DNA from: Streptomyces sp. NRRL F-525
Lineage (GTDB): Bacteria > Actinomycetota > Actinomycetes > Streptomycetales > Streptomycetaceae
Assembly: GCF_000716605.1 (NCBI RefSeq)
Contig: NZ_JNXE01000023.1
Location: forward strand, 1-64,000
DNA: 64,000 bases
Reading direction: 5' to 3'
Of the stretch, positions 17,168 through 25,167 are shown piece by piece. The position numbers were made by a program, and so were the translations under genes. The notes under the pieces are model-generated. The model made no database searches. It saw nothing but the letters and a program-made list of their open reading frames with translations, and had not been told where the DNA came from. The first letter of the stretch is position 1; each line of letters begins with the position of its first letter.

Positions 17168-17485
17168 GAGTCATCCCCCCACACGCGAGAACGCGCGTGT
17201 CTGTTTGTCTCGGCCGCCCGCCGGCGTCCCCCTCGACCCTCGACGGGCGTGTCAGTGGTGCCGCAGTCACCACACAGTCCGCTCACAGAGATGTGCGACC
17301 GCGACCGGCCGGTTGCGCGATGCCCCCTCCGACATCTGTTCCAGGGCGGGGCCCCTCCTCCCCGCGAAACCGCGCGACCGGTTCCGTACGTACCCCCTCA
17401 ACTGCCGTGTACCGGCAGTATCTTCGAAACCAGGGTTCTACGGTGCTCAGCTTGATCGCAAGACACGAAACGCGGTGTTAACCGG
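17168..17485. other. Leader and promoter region of cslA
   Basis: 318 nt without a gene. Two inverted repeats can be seen: ACACGCG/CGCGTGT at 17181-17200, directly upstream of the cslA start, and ACTGCCG/CGGCAGT at 17401-17419. The latter lies downstream of the FadR-type gene and could end its transcript. No promoter could be assigned with confidence. Confidence 0.5.
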
Positions 17486-18199
17486 TCATACGCGTTCATT
17501 GGGGCGCGTGTGGGGATCATGTGGAGCCGTTGTGGACAGTCTTGTGCGCACGTTGTCGAAGTGCTCTCTTATGGCGTTCTCGGCACGTTTCGCATCCCCG
17601 GACCGGACCGCGTCGAGGATCGCCCGGTGCTGGCGGCAGGTGACCCCGGGGTCCTGCGGGCCGGCCGCGAGATCGGTGTGGACGCGGTGGAAGGCGTCCC
17701 AGAACGCCTCCAGGACCTCGCTCAGCAGCGCGTTGTCCAGACCCCGGTAGAGCGTTGCGTGGAAGGCGCGGTCGGTGGCCGCGAGCCCGATCCCCTCGGC
17801 GGCCTCCCGCTCCATCTGCCGTACCAGAGCGTCGAGTTCGACGAGGTCCCGCTCGGGCAGCCGCCCCGCGAGCCGGGCGACGAGCCCCGACTCCACCGCC
17901 TCCCGCAGTTCGAGCAGCTGCAGCAGGCTGTCCTCGCCGCGGTAGTGCCCGACGACCGTGCGGAACGCGAGCCCCTCGACCATCGGCGCGAGCGACATCG
18001 GGCCGACGTACGTCCCGAAGCCGTGCCGGATCTCGACGATCCCCATCGCCTGCAGCGCCTTGAGCGCCTCGCGCACCGAGTTCCGGCTCGCACCGAGAAA
18101 CACCATCAGCTCGGGCTCGGTCGGCAGCGGGGCCCCGGAGGACAGCCGACGGTCGAGGATGAGCTTCTTGATCCGCTCCTGCAGGTCACGGGCTGTCAT
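17486..18199 (-). CDS. GntR-family regulator, FadR type
   Basis: 237 aa. Winged helix at residues about 10-75 (PTEPELMVFLGASRNSVREAL) and an all-helical FCD effector domain with the metal-binding pattern D..H...H (DRAFHATLYRGL and QHRAILDAV). FCD regulators usually respond to carboxylic acids. ATG 18199 is chosen as the start; the open frame goes on upstream without homology. It lies between tRNA-Lys and cslA in the same direction but has its own gap before cslA; a role in cslA control is possible but unsupported. Confidence 0.8.
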   Translation of the reverse strand: MTARDLQERIKKLILDRRLSSGAPLPTEPELMVFLGASRNSVREALKALQAMGIVEIRHGFGTYVGPMSLAPMVEGLAFRTVVGHYRGEDSLLQLLELREAVESGLVARLAGRLPERDLVELDALVRQMEREAAEGIGLAATDRAFHATLYRGLDNALLSEVLEAFWDAFHRVHTDLAAGPQDPGVTCRQHRAILDAVRSGDAKRAENAIREHFDNVRTRLSTTAPHDPHTRPNERV

Positions 18200-18318
18200 G
18201 GCCAGAGGGTATCCGGCCAAACGGGGGGTGAGCTGTGTTCCGCCCGCACGGATGTTCCGTCCGCGCGGCTGCCTCCGCCCACGCGAAAGGCCCCCCGCCG
18301 CGCGCGGCGAAGCCGTGC

Positions 18319-18376
18319 AAAAACGACGATGGCGAGGCATGTTCGCGTTTTCTGCGAACGTGCCTCGCCATCGTCA
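18319..18376 (-). terminator. Strong terminator of tRNA-Lys copy 1
   Basis: A 22-bp nearly perfect stem (CGATGGCGAGGCACGTTCGC against its complement) with a short AT-rich loop, followed on the minus strand by TTTTT at 18319-18323. It begins four nucleotides after the tRNA 3' end. Confidence 0.9.
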
Positions 18377-18379
18377 TCG

Positions 18380-18453
18380 TGCGCCGCCAGGGACTCGAAC
18401 CCCGGACCCGCTGATTAAGAGTCAGCTGCTCTAACCAACTGAGCTAGCGGCGC
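18380..18453 (-). tRNA. tRNA-Lys (CUU), copy 1
   Basis: 74 nt without encoded CCA. Acceptor stem GCGCCGC/GCGGCGC, discriminator A, D-arm AGCTCAGTTGGTTAGAGC, anticodon loop CTCTTAA (anticodon CTT), T-arm with GGTTCGAGTCC. Identical in sequence to the copies at 26712 and 40472. Confidence 0.95.
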
Positions 18454-18633
18454 GCGTGTTGACCTGCACAACTCTACCGGATGCCCGGGGGTGCTCCCGA
18501 CCACCCCCGGACGGGTCCCGGTCGACCTCTGTACATCATTCGGACCGTCAACATGCGAGTCCGGAAGACAGTTGAGAAGCTGGCGGATGTGCACGAGCGC
18601 GGATATTTTCACCTGGAGTGTGAGGGGCGTCGC

Positions 18634-19980
18634 ATGGAGACTCCGGTATTCGAGGAATTCGATCCCGCGAGCGATTGCGACTGCCCCGGATGTGCTGACC
18701 GGCGGCGCCGCCGGCCGCATTCCCCGACCGGCCGCACCGGCGGCCACCCCGCCGCCCAGCGGGCCCTCTTCGTGGCGGCCGCGGCGTCCGCGACCCTCGC
18801 CGCCGGGCATGCCGTACCGGCTGCGGCCGCTCCCCACGCTCCGGCCCGCCCCGGCGTTCCCGCAGGTGACACGGGTGACGAGCCCGCCACCCCGCAGGGG
18901 AGCAAGGCCCCGCTGCACGGCCCGAGCGGGAAACCGGCGAAGCCGGCCGGTGCGGTCAAGGCGCCCACGACCACCCGCGCGGAGATCATCAACCGGGCCA
19001 AGACCTGGATCGCGGCGCAGGTGCCGTACAGCATGAACGCGTACTGGTCCGACGGTTACCGGCAGGACTGCTCGGGGTTCGTCTCGATGGCCTGGGGGCT
19101 GCCGGGGAACGAATGGACCGGGAGTCTCGACCAGTACGGCGTGCGTATTGCCAAGGACGAACTGGAGCCCGGCGACATTCTCCTGTTCCACAATCTCGCG
19201 AACCCCGAGAAAGGCTCGCACGTCGTCATTTTCGGCGGCTGGACCGACTACACGCACACCTACTACATCGCCCTGGAGGAGACCCCCTCGCACGCCCGCC
19301 GCCAGTCCACGCCGTACGCGTACTGGAGCCACTCGGACAGCTATGTGCCCTACCGCTACAAGGGCGTGACGGGCGGCACGGAAGGCGTGACCCCCGTGGT
19401 TCCGGTGACCCCGGTGGACGCGGGCAAGGCGAACACGGCGTACCCGGGAGCGTCGGCTTTCGGCCCCGGAGCCGACAACCAGTACGTCACCCAGCTCGGC
19501 ACGATGCTCGTCGCCCGGGGTGCGGGCTCGTACTACACCTCGGGTCCCGGCCCGCGCTGGTCGGACGCGGACCGGCGGGCCACCCAGGCGTTCCAGCTCG
19601 CCCAGGGCTGGACCGGCGCGGACGCGGACGGCCTGCCCGGCCCGCAGACCTGGCAACTGCTCGTCACCGGCAAGGGCAAGAACGTCGGCGGCACGGCGGC
19701 CGTGGGAGCGGCGGGCCCGCCGGCACCCTCTTCCCACGGCGTCCCCGGCTACCCGGGCAAGGCCGTTTTCCGCCTCGGCGCGAACAACAAGTACGTCACC
19801 GAGCTGGGAAAGCAGCTGGTCAAGAAGGGTTTCGGCAAGTACTACACGACGGGCCCGGGACCGCGCTGGGGCGAGCCGGACCGGCGCAACGTCGAGGCCT
19901 TCCAGCGCGCCCAGGGCTGGCGCGGCGGCGCGGCGGACGGCTACCCGGGCCCGGAGACCTGGCGCCGCCTCTTCTCGTAA
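18634..19980 (+). CDS. Secreted NlpC/P60-like hydrolase with two C-terminal peptidoglycan-binding repeats
   Basis: 448 aa. An unusual N-terminus (DCDCPGCADRRRRR) precedes a hydrophobic export segment (about residues 45-70). The catalytic domain contains DCSGFVSMAWGL with the nucleophile cysteine and SHVVIFGGW with the histidine. Two copies of an actinobacterial binding module follow, each with YVTxLG, SGPGPRWSDADRRATQAFQ and GPxTW. It probably cuts stem peptides in the cell wall. ATG 18634 with GAGGGG upstream. Being next to the csl locus, it could open peptidoglycan for passage of the tip glycan; this is inference. Confidence 0.8.
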   Translation: METPVFEEFDPASDCDCPGCADRRRRRPHSPTGRTGGHPAAQRALFVAAAASATLAAGHAVPAAAAPHAPARPGVPAGDTGDEPATPQGSKAPLHGPSGKPAKPAGAVKAPTTTRAEIINRAKTWIAAQVPYSMNAYWSDGYRQDCSGFVSMAWGLPGNEWTGSLDQYGVRIAKDELEPGDILLFHNLANPEKGSHVVIFGGWTDYTHTYYIALEETPSHARRQSTPYAYWSHSDSYVPYRYKGVTGGTEGVTPVVPVTPVDAGKANTAYPGASAFGPGADNQYVTQLGTMLVARGAGSYYTSGPGPRWSDADRRATQAFQLAQGWTGADADGLPGPQTWQLLVTGKGKNVGGTAAVGAAGPPAPSSHGVPGYPGKAVFRLGANNKYVTELGKQLVKKGFGKYYTTGPGPRWGEPDRRNVEAFQRAQGWRGGAADGYPGPETWRRLFS

Positions 19981-20034
19981 TCACGCACATCACCATCCGT
20001 TGTGACGCATCTGGCGCGGAGGCTGGAGGCACCT

Positions 20035-21162
20035 ATGAGTACGACGACCACTTCACAGACGCCCGAGAACGAGGGGCCGCCCGAGGGACCGACCCGTCCC
20101 GCACGGCTCATCCAGAACGAGGCGACCACCGAGATCCCCGTCCACCTGCTGTTCCGCGACGACCCCGACCCGGTCTCGGTACCGCTCAAGTCGGCCGTCG
20201 TGGCGCGCCGCCAGGGCACCGGCGAACAGCCCCGCTTCCGCCGCCCGGTCCCGGCCAAGCCGCGCCCGGCACCGGAGGTCGACCCCGACCTGGTGGAACG
20301 CCCGGCCCGGGTGCTGCCCGGCTCGGCGGGCGTGCTCGCCGGTTCCTGCGGACTGGCCGGCTGCCTCGCCACCTCGTGGTGGGCGGGCGTCCTGCCCCCG
20401 CTCGCGACCGAGGCGCTACGACTGCCGTTCTACGCCGGTGCCGGACTCGGTCCCGCCCAGTGGGCGGCGTACGCCGGGGCCGGCGCGCTCGGGCTGTTCG
20501 GCTTCGGGGGGCTGGCCCGGGGCCGTACCGGACGGGCCTGGGTGCTCGGTCTGTTCGGGCGGTACCGGGGGACCGTCCGGCGCACCGGGCTGATGTGGGT
20601 CAACCCGTTGCTGCTGCGCCGCCGGGTCGACGTACGGCTGCGGCACTGGCGCAGTGAGCCGATGCCGGGGGCCGACGCGAACGGGGTCGCGCTGCGGGTC
20701 GTGACGCTGGTGGTGTGGCGGGTGCGGGACACCGCGCGGGCCACGCTCGGGGTCGAGGACCACGAGACGTATCTGCGCGAGTGCGTGGAGGCGGCGCTGG
20801 CCCGGGTACCGGTGGAACCGCCGGGCGGGGGCGCGAAGGGCGCCGCCGACCTGGCCGTCGACGCGCTGACCCGGCTGGTCGCGGCGGACTCGGCGCCGGT
20901 CGGCATCGAGGTGTTCTCGGTACGGCCGGTACGGGTGGAGTACGCCCCGGAGGTCGCCGCCGCGATGACCCGCCGCCGTATCGCCACGCTGGACGCGCAG
21001 CAGCGGGCGACGATGCTCACGTCGGTGGTCGACTCCGTGGAGGACACGGTGACGCGGCTGACCATGCGGGGCCTGGTGGAGCTGGACGACTACGAACGCC
21101 GGGCGCTGGTGAAGGACTTGACGGTCGCGTTCTGCTCGGGACGGGGAGAAGCCGCGCCGTGA
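20035..21162 (+). CDS. SPFH/band-7 domain membrane protein
   Basis: 375 aa. An acidic, proline-rich cytosolic N-terminus of about 100 residues, two hydrophobic segments (about 105-125 and 140-165), then an SPFH/prohibitin-like domain (TGLMWVNPLLLRRRVDVRLR, ANGVALRVVTLVVWRVRD) and an alpha-helical end. Flotillin-like proteins of this kind organise membrane complexes. It follows the NlpC gene by 54 nt, and precedes the LPMO gene. In S. coelicolor a similar gene sits between the LPMO and csl genes, so a scaffold role at the tip is conceivable. Confidence 0.75.
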   Translation: MSTTTTSQTPENEGPPEGPTRPARLIQNEATTEIPVHLLFRDDPDPVSVPLKSAVVARRQGTGEQPRFRRPVPAKPRPAPEVDPDLVERPARVLPGSAGVLAGSCGLAGCLATSWWAGVLPPLATEALRLPFYAGAGLGPAQWAAYAGAGALGLFGFGGLARGRTGRAWVLGLFGRYRGTVRRTGLMWVNPLLLRRRVDVRLRHWRSEPMPGADANGVALRVVTLVVWRVRDTARATLGVEDHETYLRECVEAALARVPVEPPGGGAKGAADLAVDALTRLVAADSAPVGIEVFSVRPVRVEYAPEVAAAMTRRRIATLDAQQRATMLTSVVDSVEDTVTRLTMRGLVELDDYERRALVKDLTVAFCSGRGEAAP

Positions 21163-21203
21163 GCGGTATGGACAGGGTCAAGTAAGGGCAATAATCTGGG
21201 ACT

Positions 21204-21215
21204 TGGTCTAGACCT
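21204..21215. promoter_or_regulatory. DasR-type site (dre) upstream of the LPMO gene
   Basis: TGGTCTAGACCT, inside ACTTGGTCTAGACCTGC, matches the DasR-responsive element core found at chitin and N-acetylglucosamine genes. It lies 46 nt upstream of the LPMO start, so DasR would repress the gene when glucosamine-6-phosphate is low. Confidence 0.7.
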
Positions 21216-21260
21216 GCACGGCTCACGGAACTTCCCCACACGTTCTCCAGGAGCGGCAGC

Positions 21261-21869
21261 ATGCGCAAAAAGACCAAGTGGTACGCGGGCGTGCTCGGGC
21301 TCACCACGGCCGGGGCCATCGTGCTCTCGTCCGGGGCCGCGAGCAGCCACGGCTACACCGACCTCCCCATCAGCAGGCAGAAGCTCTGTGCCAACGGCAC
21401 GGTGACGAACTGCGGTGACATCCAGTACGAGCCGCAGAGCGTCGAGGGCCCCAAGGGCTTCCCGGCGGCCGGCCCCGCCGACGGCCAGATCTGCAACGGC
21501 GGAATCAGCCGCTTCGCCCAACTCAGCGCACCGAAGGCCCCGTCGGGCGCCGCCTGGCCGACGACGAAGGTGACGGGTGGTCAGTCGTACACGTTCCGCT
21601 GGCAGTTCACGGCGATCCACGCGACGACGGACTTCAAGTACTACGTCACCAAGGCGGGTTGGAACCAGAACCACAACCTGGCCCGCTCGGACCTCAACAC
21701 CACCCCGTTCCTCACCGTCCCCTACAACGGCCAGCGCCCCTCGTCGTCCACCATCTCCCACACCGGCACGCTCCCGTCCGGCCTCTCCGGCCACCACGTG
21801 ATCGTCGCGGTGTGGACGATCGCGGACACGACCAACGCGTTCTACTCCTGCTCGGACGTCACGTTCTGA
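21261..21869 (+). CDS. AA10 lytic polysaccharide monooxygenase
   Basis: 202 aa secreted copper enzyme without a binding module. Signal peptide of 29 residues ends so that His30 (HGYTDLP) becomes the N-terminal histidine of the copper brace; the second histidine is in FTAIHATTDF. Disulfide cysteines in LCANGTVTNC and the C-terminal FYSCSDVTF are in place. The family oxidatively cuts chitin or cellulose. The homologue next to cslA in S. lividans/coelicolor (LPMO10E) acts on chitin and has been linked to the tip glycan. CAGGAG upstream of ATG 21261 and a dre site support controlled expression. Confidence 0.9.
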   Translation: MRKKTKWYAGVLGLTTAGAIVLSSGAASSHGYTDLPISRQKLCANGTVTNCGDIQYEPQSVEGPKGFPAAGPADGQICNGGISRFAQLSAPKAPSGAAWPTTKVTGGQSYTFRWQFTAIHATTDFKYYVTKAGWNQNHNLARSDLNTTPFLTVPYNGQRPSSSTISHTGTLPSGLSGHHVIVAVWTIADTTNAFYSCSDVTF

Positions 21870-21959
21870 TGGTGAGATTCTGAGCATCGCTTGAGCCAAT
21901 CCGGCATCCCCCGGGGGTAGGTTCCCTCCACCAAGCGGCATCTGACCTCGGGGGACACC

Positions 21960-22412
21960 ATGGAAGCGCTGTTCTACGTCGCACCCATACTCATCATCGT
22001 GCTGGTGCTGTGCGGCGCGGTCGCCGTGATCCGCCGTTCGCGGCGCGTCAGCAGTGCCTGGAGCAGCGGGCTCACGGCCGAGGGCCGCTGTCTGCGGACG
22101 TACACGACGACCAGCGGCGGCGGGGACACCATGGTGTCGACGTCGCTGCACCACGTGTACGAGTTCACGACGCGCGAGGGCCGTGCGGTCAGGTTCGAGG
22201 AGCGGAACGGTCCGGGGACGACCCTGGAGGGCGACATCGTCACCGTGTACTACGCGGCGGACCACCCCGAGCAGGCCACGGCCCACGCCCCGGCCCGCGG
22301 GAAGCTGGCGGCGGGCGCGGGCTGCGCGCTGGTGTTCTTCGGCGTGATCGTCGCCTTCTGCGTCGTCTTCATCCTCGTGGCCCACAAGATGTTCGACTTC
22401 ATGGGCTCGTAG
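21960..22412 (+). CDS. DUF3592-type membrane protein
   Basis: 150 aa with one helix at each end (about residues 4-24 and 118-142) around a small extracytoplasmic beta domain containing VYEFTTREGRAVRFEE and GDIVTVYYAADHPEQA, which is the DUF3592 pattern. Function unknown. It lies 90 nt after the LPMO gene and 39 nt before the acyl-CoA synthetase gene, same direction. ATG 21960; no strong ribosome binding site. Confidence 0.75.
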   Translation: MEALFYVAPILIIVLVLCGAVAVIRRSRRVSSAWSSGLTAEGRCLRTYTTTSGGGDTMVSTSLHHVYEFTTREGRAVRFEERNGPGTTLEGDIVTVYYAADHPEQATAHAPARGKLAAGAGCALVFFGVIVAFCVVFILVAHKMFDFMGS

Positions 22413-22451
22413 TCTCCATATCTGACGGTACGTCAACTACCCTGCGCCTCC

Positions 22452-24122
22452 ATGGAGTCCAGCAGGCGCACCGTCGCGGAACTCGTGCAGGCACGGTGGG
22501 GCGACCACCGCCCCGGGCTGTGGTGCGGGCAACAGGTCCTCACCCACCACGAGATGGCGTCCGGCGCGGCGGCCAGAGCGGCACTGCTGGCCGACCTGTT
22601 GCCGCGGGGCGCCGCACCCCATGTCGGCGTGCTGCTCGACAACACCCCTGAATATCCAATCTGGTTGAGCGCGGCGGCCCTCGCGGGCGCGGCCGTCGCC
22701 GGCATCAACCCCACCCGCCGAGGCCCCGAACTGGCCCGGGACATCCTGCACACCGAGTGCCGGGTCCTGGTCACCGAGCACGCCCACCTCCCGCTCCTCG
22801 CCGACCTCCAACTCCCGGGTGTGCGAGTCCTGGTGACGGACACTCAGGCCTACGACGATCTCCTCGCCCCCTACGCGGATGCGCACCCGTCCGCCTTCTC
22901 GCAAGCCACCCCCGACGACCGCATCCTGCTCTACTTCACCTCCGGTTCCACGGGCGCCCCGAAGGCCGCGATCTGCACGCAGGGCCGGTTGGCGGCAGCG
23001 GGACGCTCACTGGTCGACAGCTTCGGAGTCCTCCCGGACGACGTGCACTACATCTGCATGCCGATGTTCCACGGCAACGCGGTGATCGCCGACTGGGCAC
23101 CGGCGTTGGCGGCCGGGGCGGGGGTGGCGCTGCGGCGGCGGTTCTCGGCGTCGGGGTTCCTGGAGGACGTACGGGCGTACGGGGCCACGTACTTCACGTA
23201 TGTCGGCCGTGCCGTGCAGTACATCCTGGCCACCGGCGAACGCGCCGACGACCGGGACAACCCGCTGCGGATGGGCTTCGGCACGGAGGCGGGGGCGGTG
23301 GACGCGGCGGCGTTCGAGCGGCGGTTCGGGGTGCGGCTGGTGGAGGGGTACGGGTCCTCGGAGGGCGGGGCGGCGGTGCAGTGGTCGCCGGGGACACCGG
23401 CCGGGGCGGTCGGGCGGGCGGCGCCCAGGCTCGCCGTACTCGATCCGGAGACGCGGGCCGAGTGCCCGCCCGCGGCCTTCGACTCGGCCGGTCGGCTGCT
23501 CAACGGGGAAGAGGCGATAGGGGAGTTGGTGAACCGCGGCGCCAACCCCTTCGAGGGCTACTGGCGCAACCCCGAGGCGGACGCGGAGCGGCGCAGGTCG
23601 GGCTGGTACTGGACCGGCGACCTCTTCTACCGCGACCCCGACGGCTACCTCTACTTCGCCGGCCGCACCGACGACCGCCTCCGCGTCGACAGCGAGAACC
23701 TCGCCGCCGCGATGATCGAGAACATCCTCGCCCGTTACGAGGGCGCCGACGCCGTGGCGGTCTACGCGGTACCGGACCCGGTGACCGGCGACCAGGTCAT
23801 GGCCACGATCGCCGGGACCTTCGACCCCCTCGACTTCGCGGAGTTCCTGCTGGCCCAGCCCGACCTGGGGACGAAGATGGCACCCCGGTTCGTGCGGGTG
23901 GTGGAGCGGATGCCGGTGACCGCGACGAACAAGATCCATCGGGCGGGGCTGCGGCGGGAGGGGGTCGTATGCGCCGATCCGGTGTGGTGGCGGCCGCCGG
24001 GGGAGGCGGCTTATCGGAGGCTGACACCGGAGGACGCCGAAGGGCCCCTCGTCGGAACGAGGGGCCCTTCATCTGCGCACGGCCAGGAACTTGAACCCCG
24101 GACCCGCGGGAGGGTCAGATGA
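22452..24122 (+). CDS. Long-chain acyl-CoA synthetase (FadD-like), altered C-terminus
   Basis: 556 aa AMP-forming ligase. P-loop-like LYFTSGSTGAPKAA, the A5 motif YGSSEGG, and YWTGDLFYRDPDGYLYFAGRTDD with the hinge are intact, so it should activate a carboxylic or fatty acid. The catalytic lysine region TATNKIHRAGLRREG is present near the end. After RLTPEDAEG the frame runs through a 14-bp-stem terminator hairpin and a decayed tRNA, adding about 20 unrelated residues, and overlaps the stop of the convergent gene by 8 nt. The original stop seems to have been lost by a rearrangement. Confidence 0.85.
   Translation: MESSRRTVAELVQARWGDHRPGLWCGQQVLTHHEMASGAAARAALLADLLPRGAAPHVGVLLDNTPEYPIWLSAAALAGAAVAGINPTRRGPELARDILHTECRVLVTEHAHLPLLADLQLPGVRVLVTDTQAYDDLLAPYADAHPSAFSQATPDDRILLYFTSGSTGAPKAAICTQGRLAAAGRSLVDSFGVLPDDVHYICMPMFHGNAVIADWAPALAAGAGVALRRRFSASGFLEDVRAYGATYFTYVGRAVQYILATGERADDRDNPLRMGFGTEAGAVDAAAFERRFGVRLVEGYGSSEGGAAVQWSPGTPAGAVGRAAPRLAVLDPETRAECPPAAFDSAGRLLNGEEAIGELVNRGANPFEGYWRNPEADAERRRSGWYWTGDLFYRDPDGYLYFAGRTDDRLRVDSENLAAAMIENILARYEGADAVAVYAVPDPVTGDQVMATIAGTFDPLDFAEFLLAQPDLGTKMAPRFVRVVERMPVTATNKIHRAGLRREGVVCADPVWWRPPGEAAYRRLTPEDAEGPLVGTRGPSSAHGQELEPRTRGRVR
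24039..24070. terminator. Hairpin terminator inside the 3' end of the synthetase gene
   Basis: GAAGGGCCCCTCGT, loop CGGA, then the exact complement: a 14-bp perfect stem. It is nearly the same hairpin as the terminator after tRNA-Lys copy 3 (40436-40465), and here too a tRNA-Lys-like sequence lies next to it. Confidence 0.8.
24071..24121 (-). pseudogene. Decayed tRNA-Lys fragment
   Basis: On the plus strand GCGCACGGCCAGGAACTTG, then GAACCCCGGACCCGC, then GGGTCAG. This follows the intact tRNA-Lys copies (GCGCCGCCAGGGACTCGAAC..., then GAGTCAG) through the acceptor, T-arm and half of the anticodon arm, with small insertions and losses. The 15-nt T-arm core is identical. With the adjacent hairpin it reproduces the tRNA-plus-terminator block seen at 40436-40545. 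The 5' half of the tRNA is missing or unrecognisable. Confidence 0.65.
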
Positions 24123-24507
24123 TGCGCTCGGGGCCGTCGAACTGGTCCACCGGGGCGACCGGGCAGGCGGCCATGGGGCCACCGAGGACGTTGCCGCCGA
24201 CACCCTGGGCGTTCGGCACGGCGCAGCGCAGGTCGACGTTGACGAGCGGGGCGCCGTAGGTGTTGAGGATGCCGCTGGCGTCGCCGCCGATGGCGGTGTC
24301 GCCGTTACGGGTGGCGAAGTCGGAGGCGGTTCCCGAGCCACTGGCGGTCTCGCCGTAGGCGACCCGGGCAGCGTGGTTGGCCTCGGCCGCGTTGGTGGCG
24401 GTCGTGTTCTCCGCGGCGACACCGTTGTTGGTCGCCGAGGCGGCCCCGCCGGCCGCGATCGTCGCTACGGAGGCGAGGGCCGCACCGGCCAGCACCGTCT
24501 TGATCAT
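24115..24507 (-). CDS. Small secreted protein of unknown function
   Basis: 130 aa. N-terminal signal peptide (MIKTVLAGAALASVATIA..., cleavage near ASA|T), then an Ala/Asn/Thr-rich stretch (NNGVAAENTTATNAAEAN) and a C-terminal part with two cysteines (RCAVPNAQG and AACPVAP). The layout recalls small secreted surface proteins such as rodlins, but the sequence does not match them in a way I can defend. Its TGA stop lies in the decayed tRNA. AGGAGTAAT precedes ATG 24507. Confidence 0.65.
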   Translation of the reverse strand: MIKTVLAGAALASVATIAAGGAASATNNGVAAENTTATNAAEANHAARVAYGETASGSGTASDFATRNGDTAIGGDASGILNTYGAPLVNVDLRCAVPNAQGVGGNVLGGPMAACPVAPVDQFDGPERII

Positions 24508-24559
24508 CGAATTACTCCTGCGTTCTGGGGGTGAAGGGACACCGTGAGGCTGATGTGAT

Positions 24560-25060
24560 CACGCAGCGACAAGAACGGAATGAATCTTCTTCGCAAGTCA
24601 CTTAAAAGAACCCATTCAGGCCAAATAACGCCAAGAGCGGCCACTGAGGCGAAGGCGTCGTGGAGCTCGAGGCGTCGTTCCCATCGCACTGCCAGGCGTT
24701 TGAACTGGTGGAGCGGGGCGAGGTCTGCTCGACGACGTGGCGGAGTCTGCCCAGGCCGTTGATGTTCGCCGAGCCCCGAGTCGTATGCCTTGTCACCCAG
24801 GACGGACTCGGGTCGCCGGCCCGGACATCCGATCACCTGTGGGATGCCGTCGACCAGGTGCAGGGTCTGCGTGATGTCGTTGATGTCGGCCGCGGCCGTG
24901 ATGACGTGGAGCGGGGTGCCCCTGCCGTCGCAGATCAGACGGCGCCAGCAGGTCCGACCGGAGCCGAACCCCAGCTCCAGGGGCAGGAGTTGTCAGGCGA
25001 TGCCCTGGTGCAGGACGTACAGGATGCCCTGCATGCACAACCGGTCGCCCACCGGTCTCG
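24560..25060 (-). pseudogene. IS5-family transposase remnant
   Basis: Read in the minus direction: MQGILYVLHQGIA, an in-frame stop, then LPLELGFGSGRTCWRRL, which is the N-terminal helix-turn region of IS5/IS427-group transposases. It is joined directly to DGRGTPLHVITAAADIND, part of the DDE core, and IGCPGRRPESVLGDKAYDS with the second acidic region. After a frameshift the end QFKRLAVRWERRLELHDAF follows. About 100 residues between CWRRL and DGRG are missing, including the first catalytic Asp. No terminal inverted repeats could be identified. Clearly not functional. Confidence 0.85.
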
Positions 25061-25167
25061 GCCTCGGTGACCGCTCGGGCCAGGGTGGTAGCAAGGGTTC
25101 GATCAGAGCTCATAAGCCGTCGTCCACGATCCATGGTCTTGGAGCATCTGGCGGGGCGAAAATAGTG

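Noticed and set aside
24793..25134. 113-codon minus-strand frame as a separate gene
   Set aside because: It is a shifted frame of the IS5-type remnant; the neighbouring frame shows the true transposase residues.
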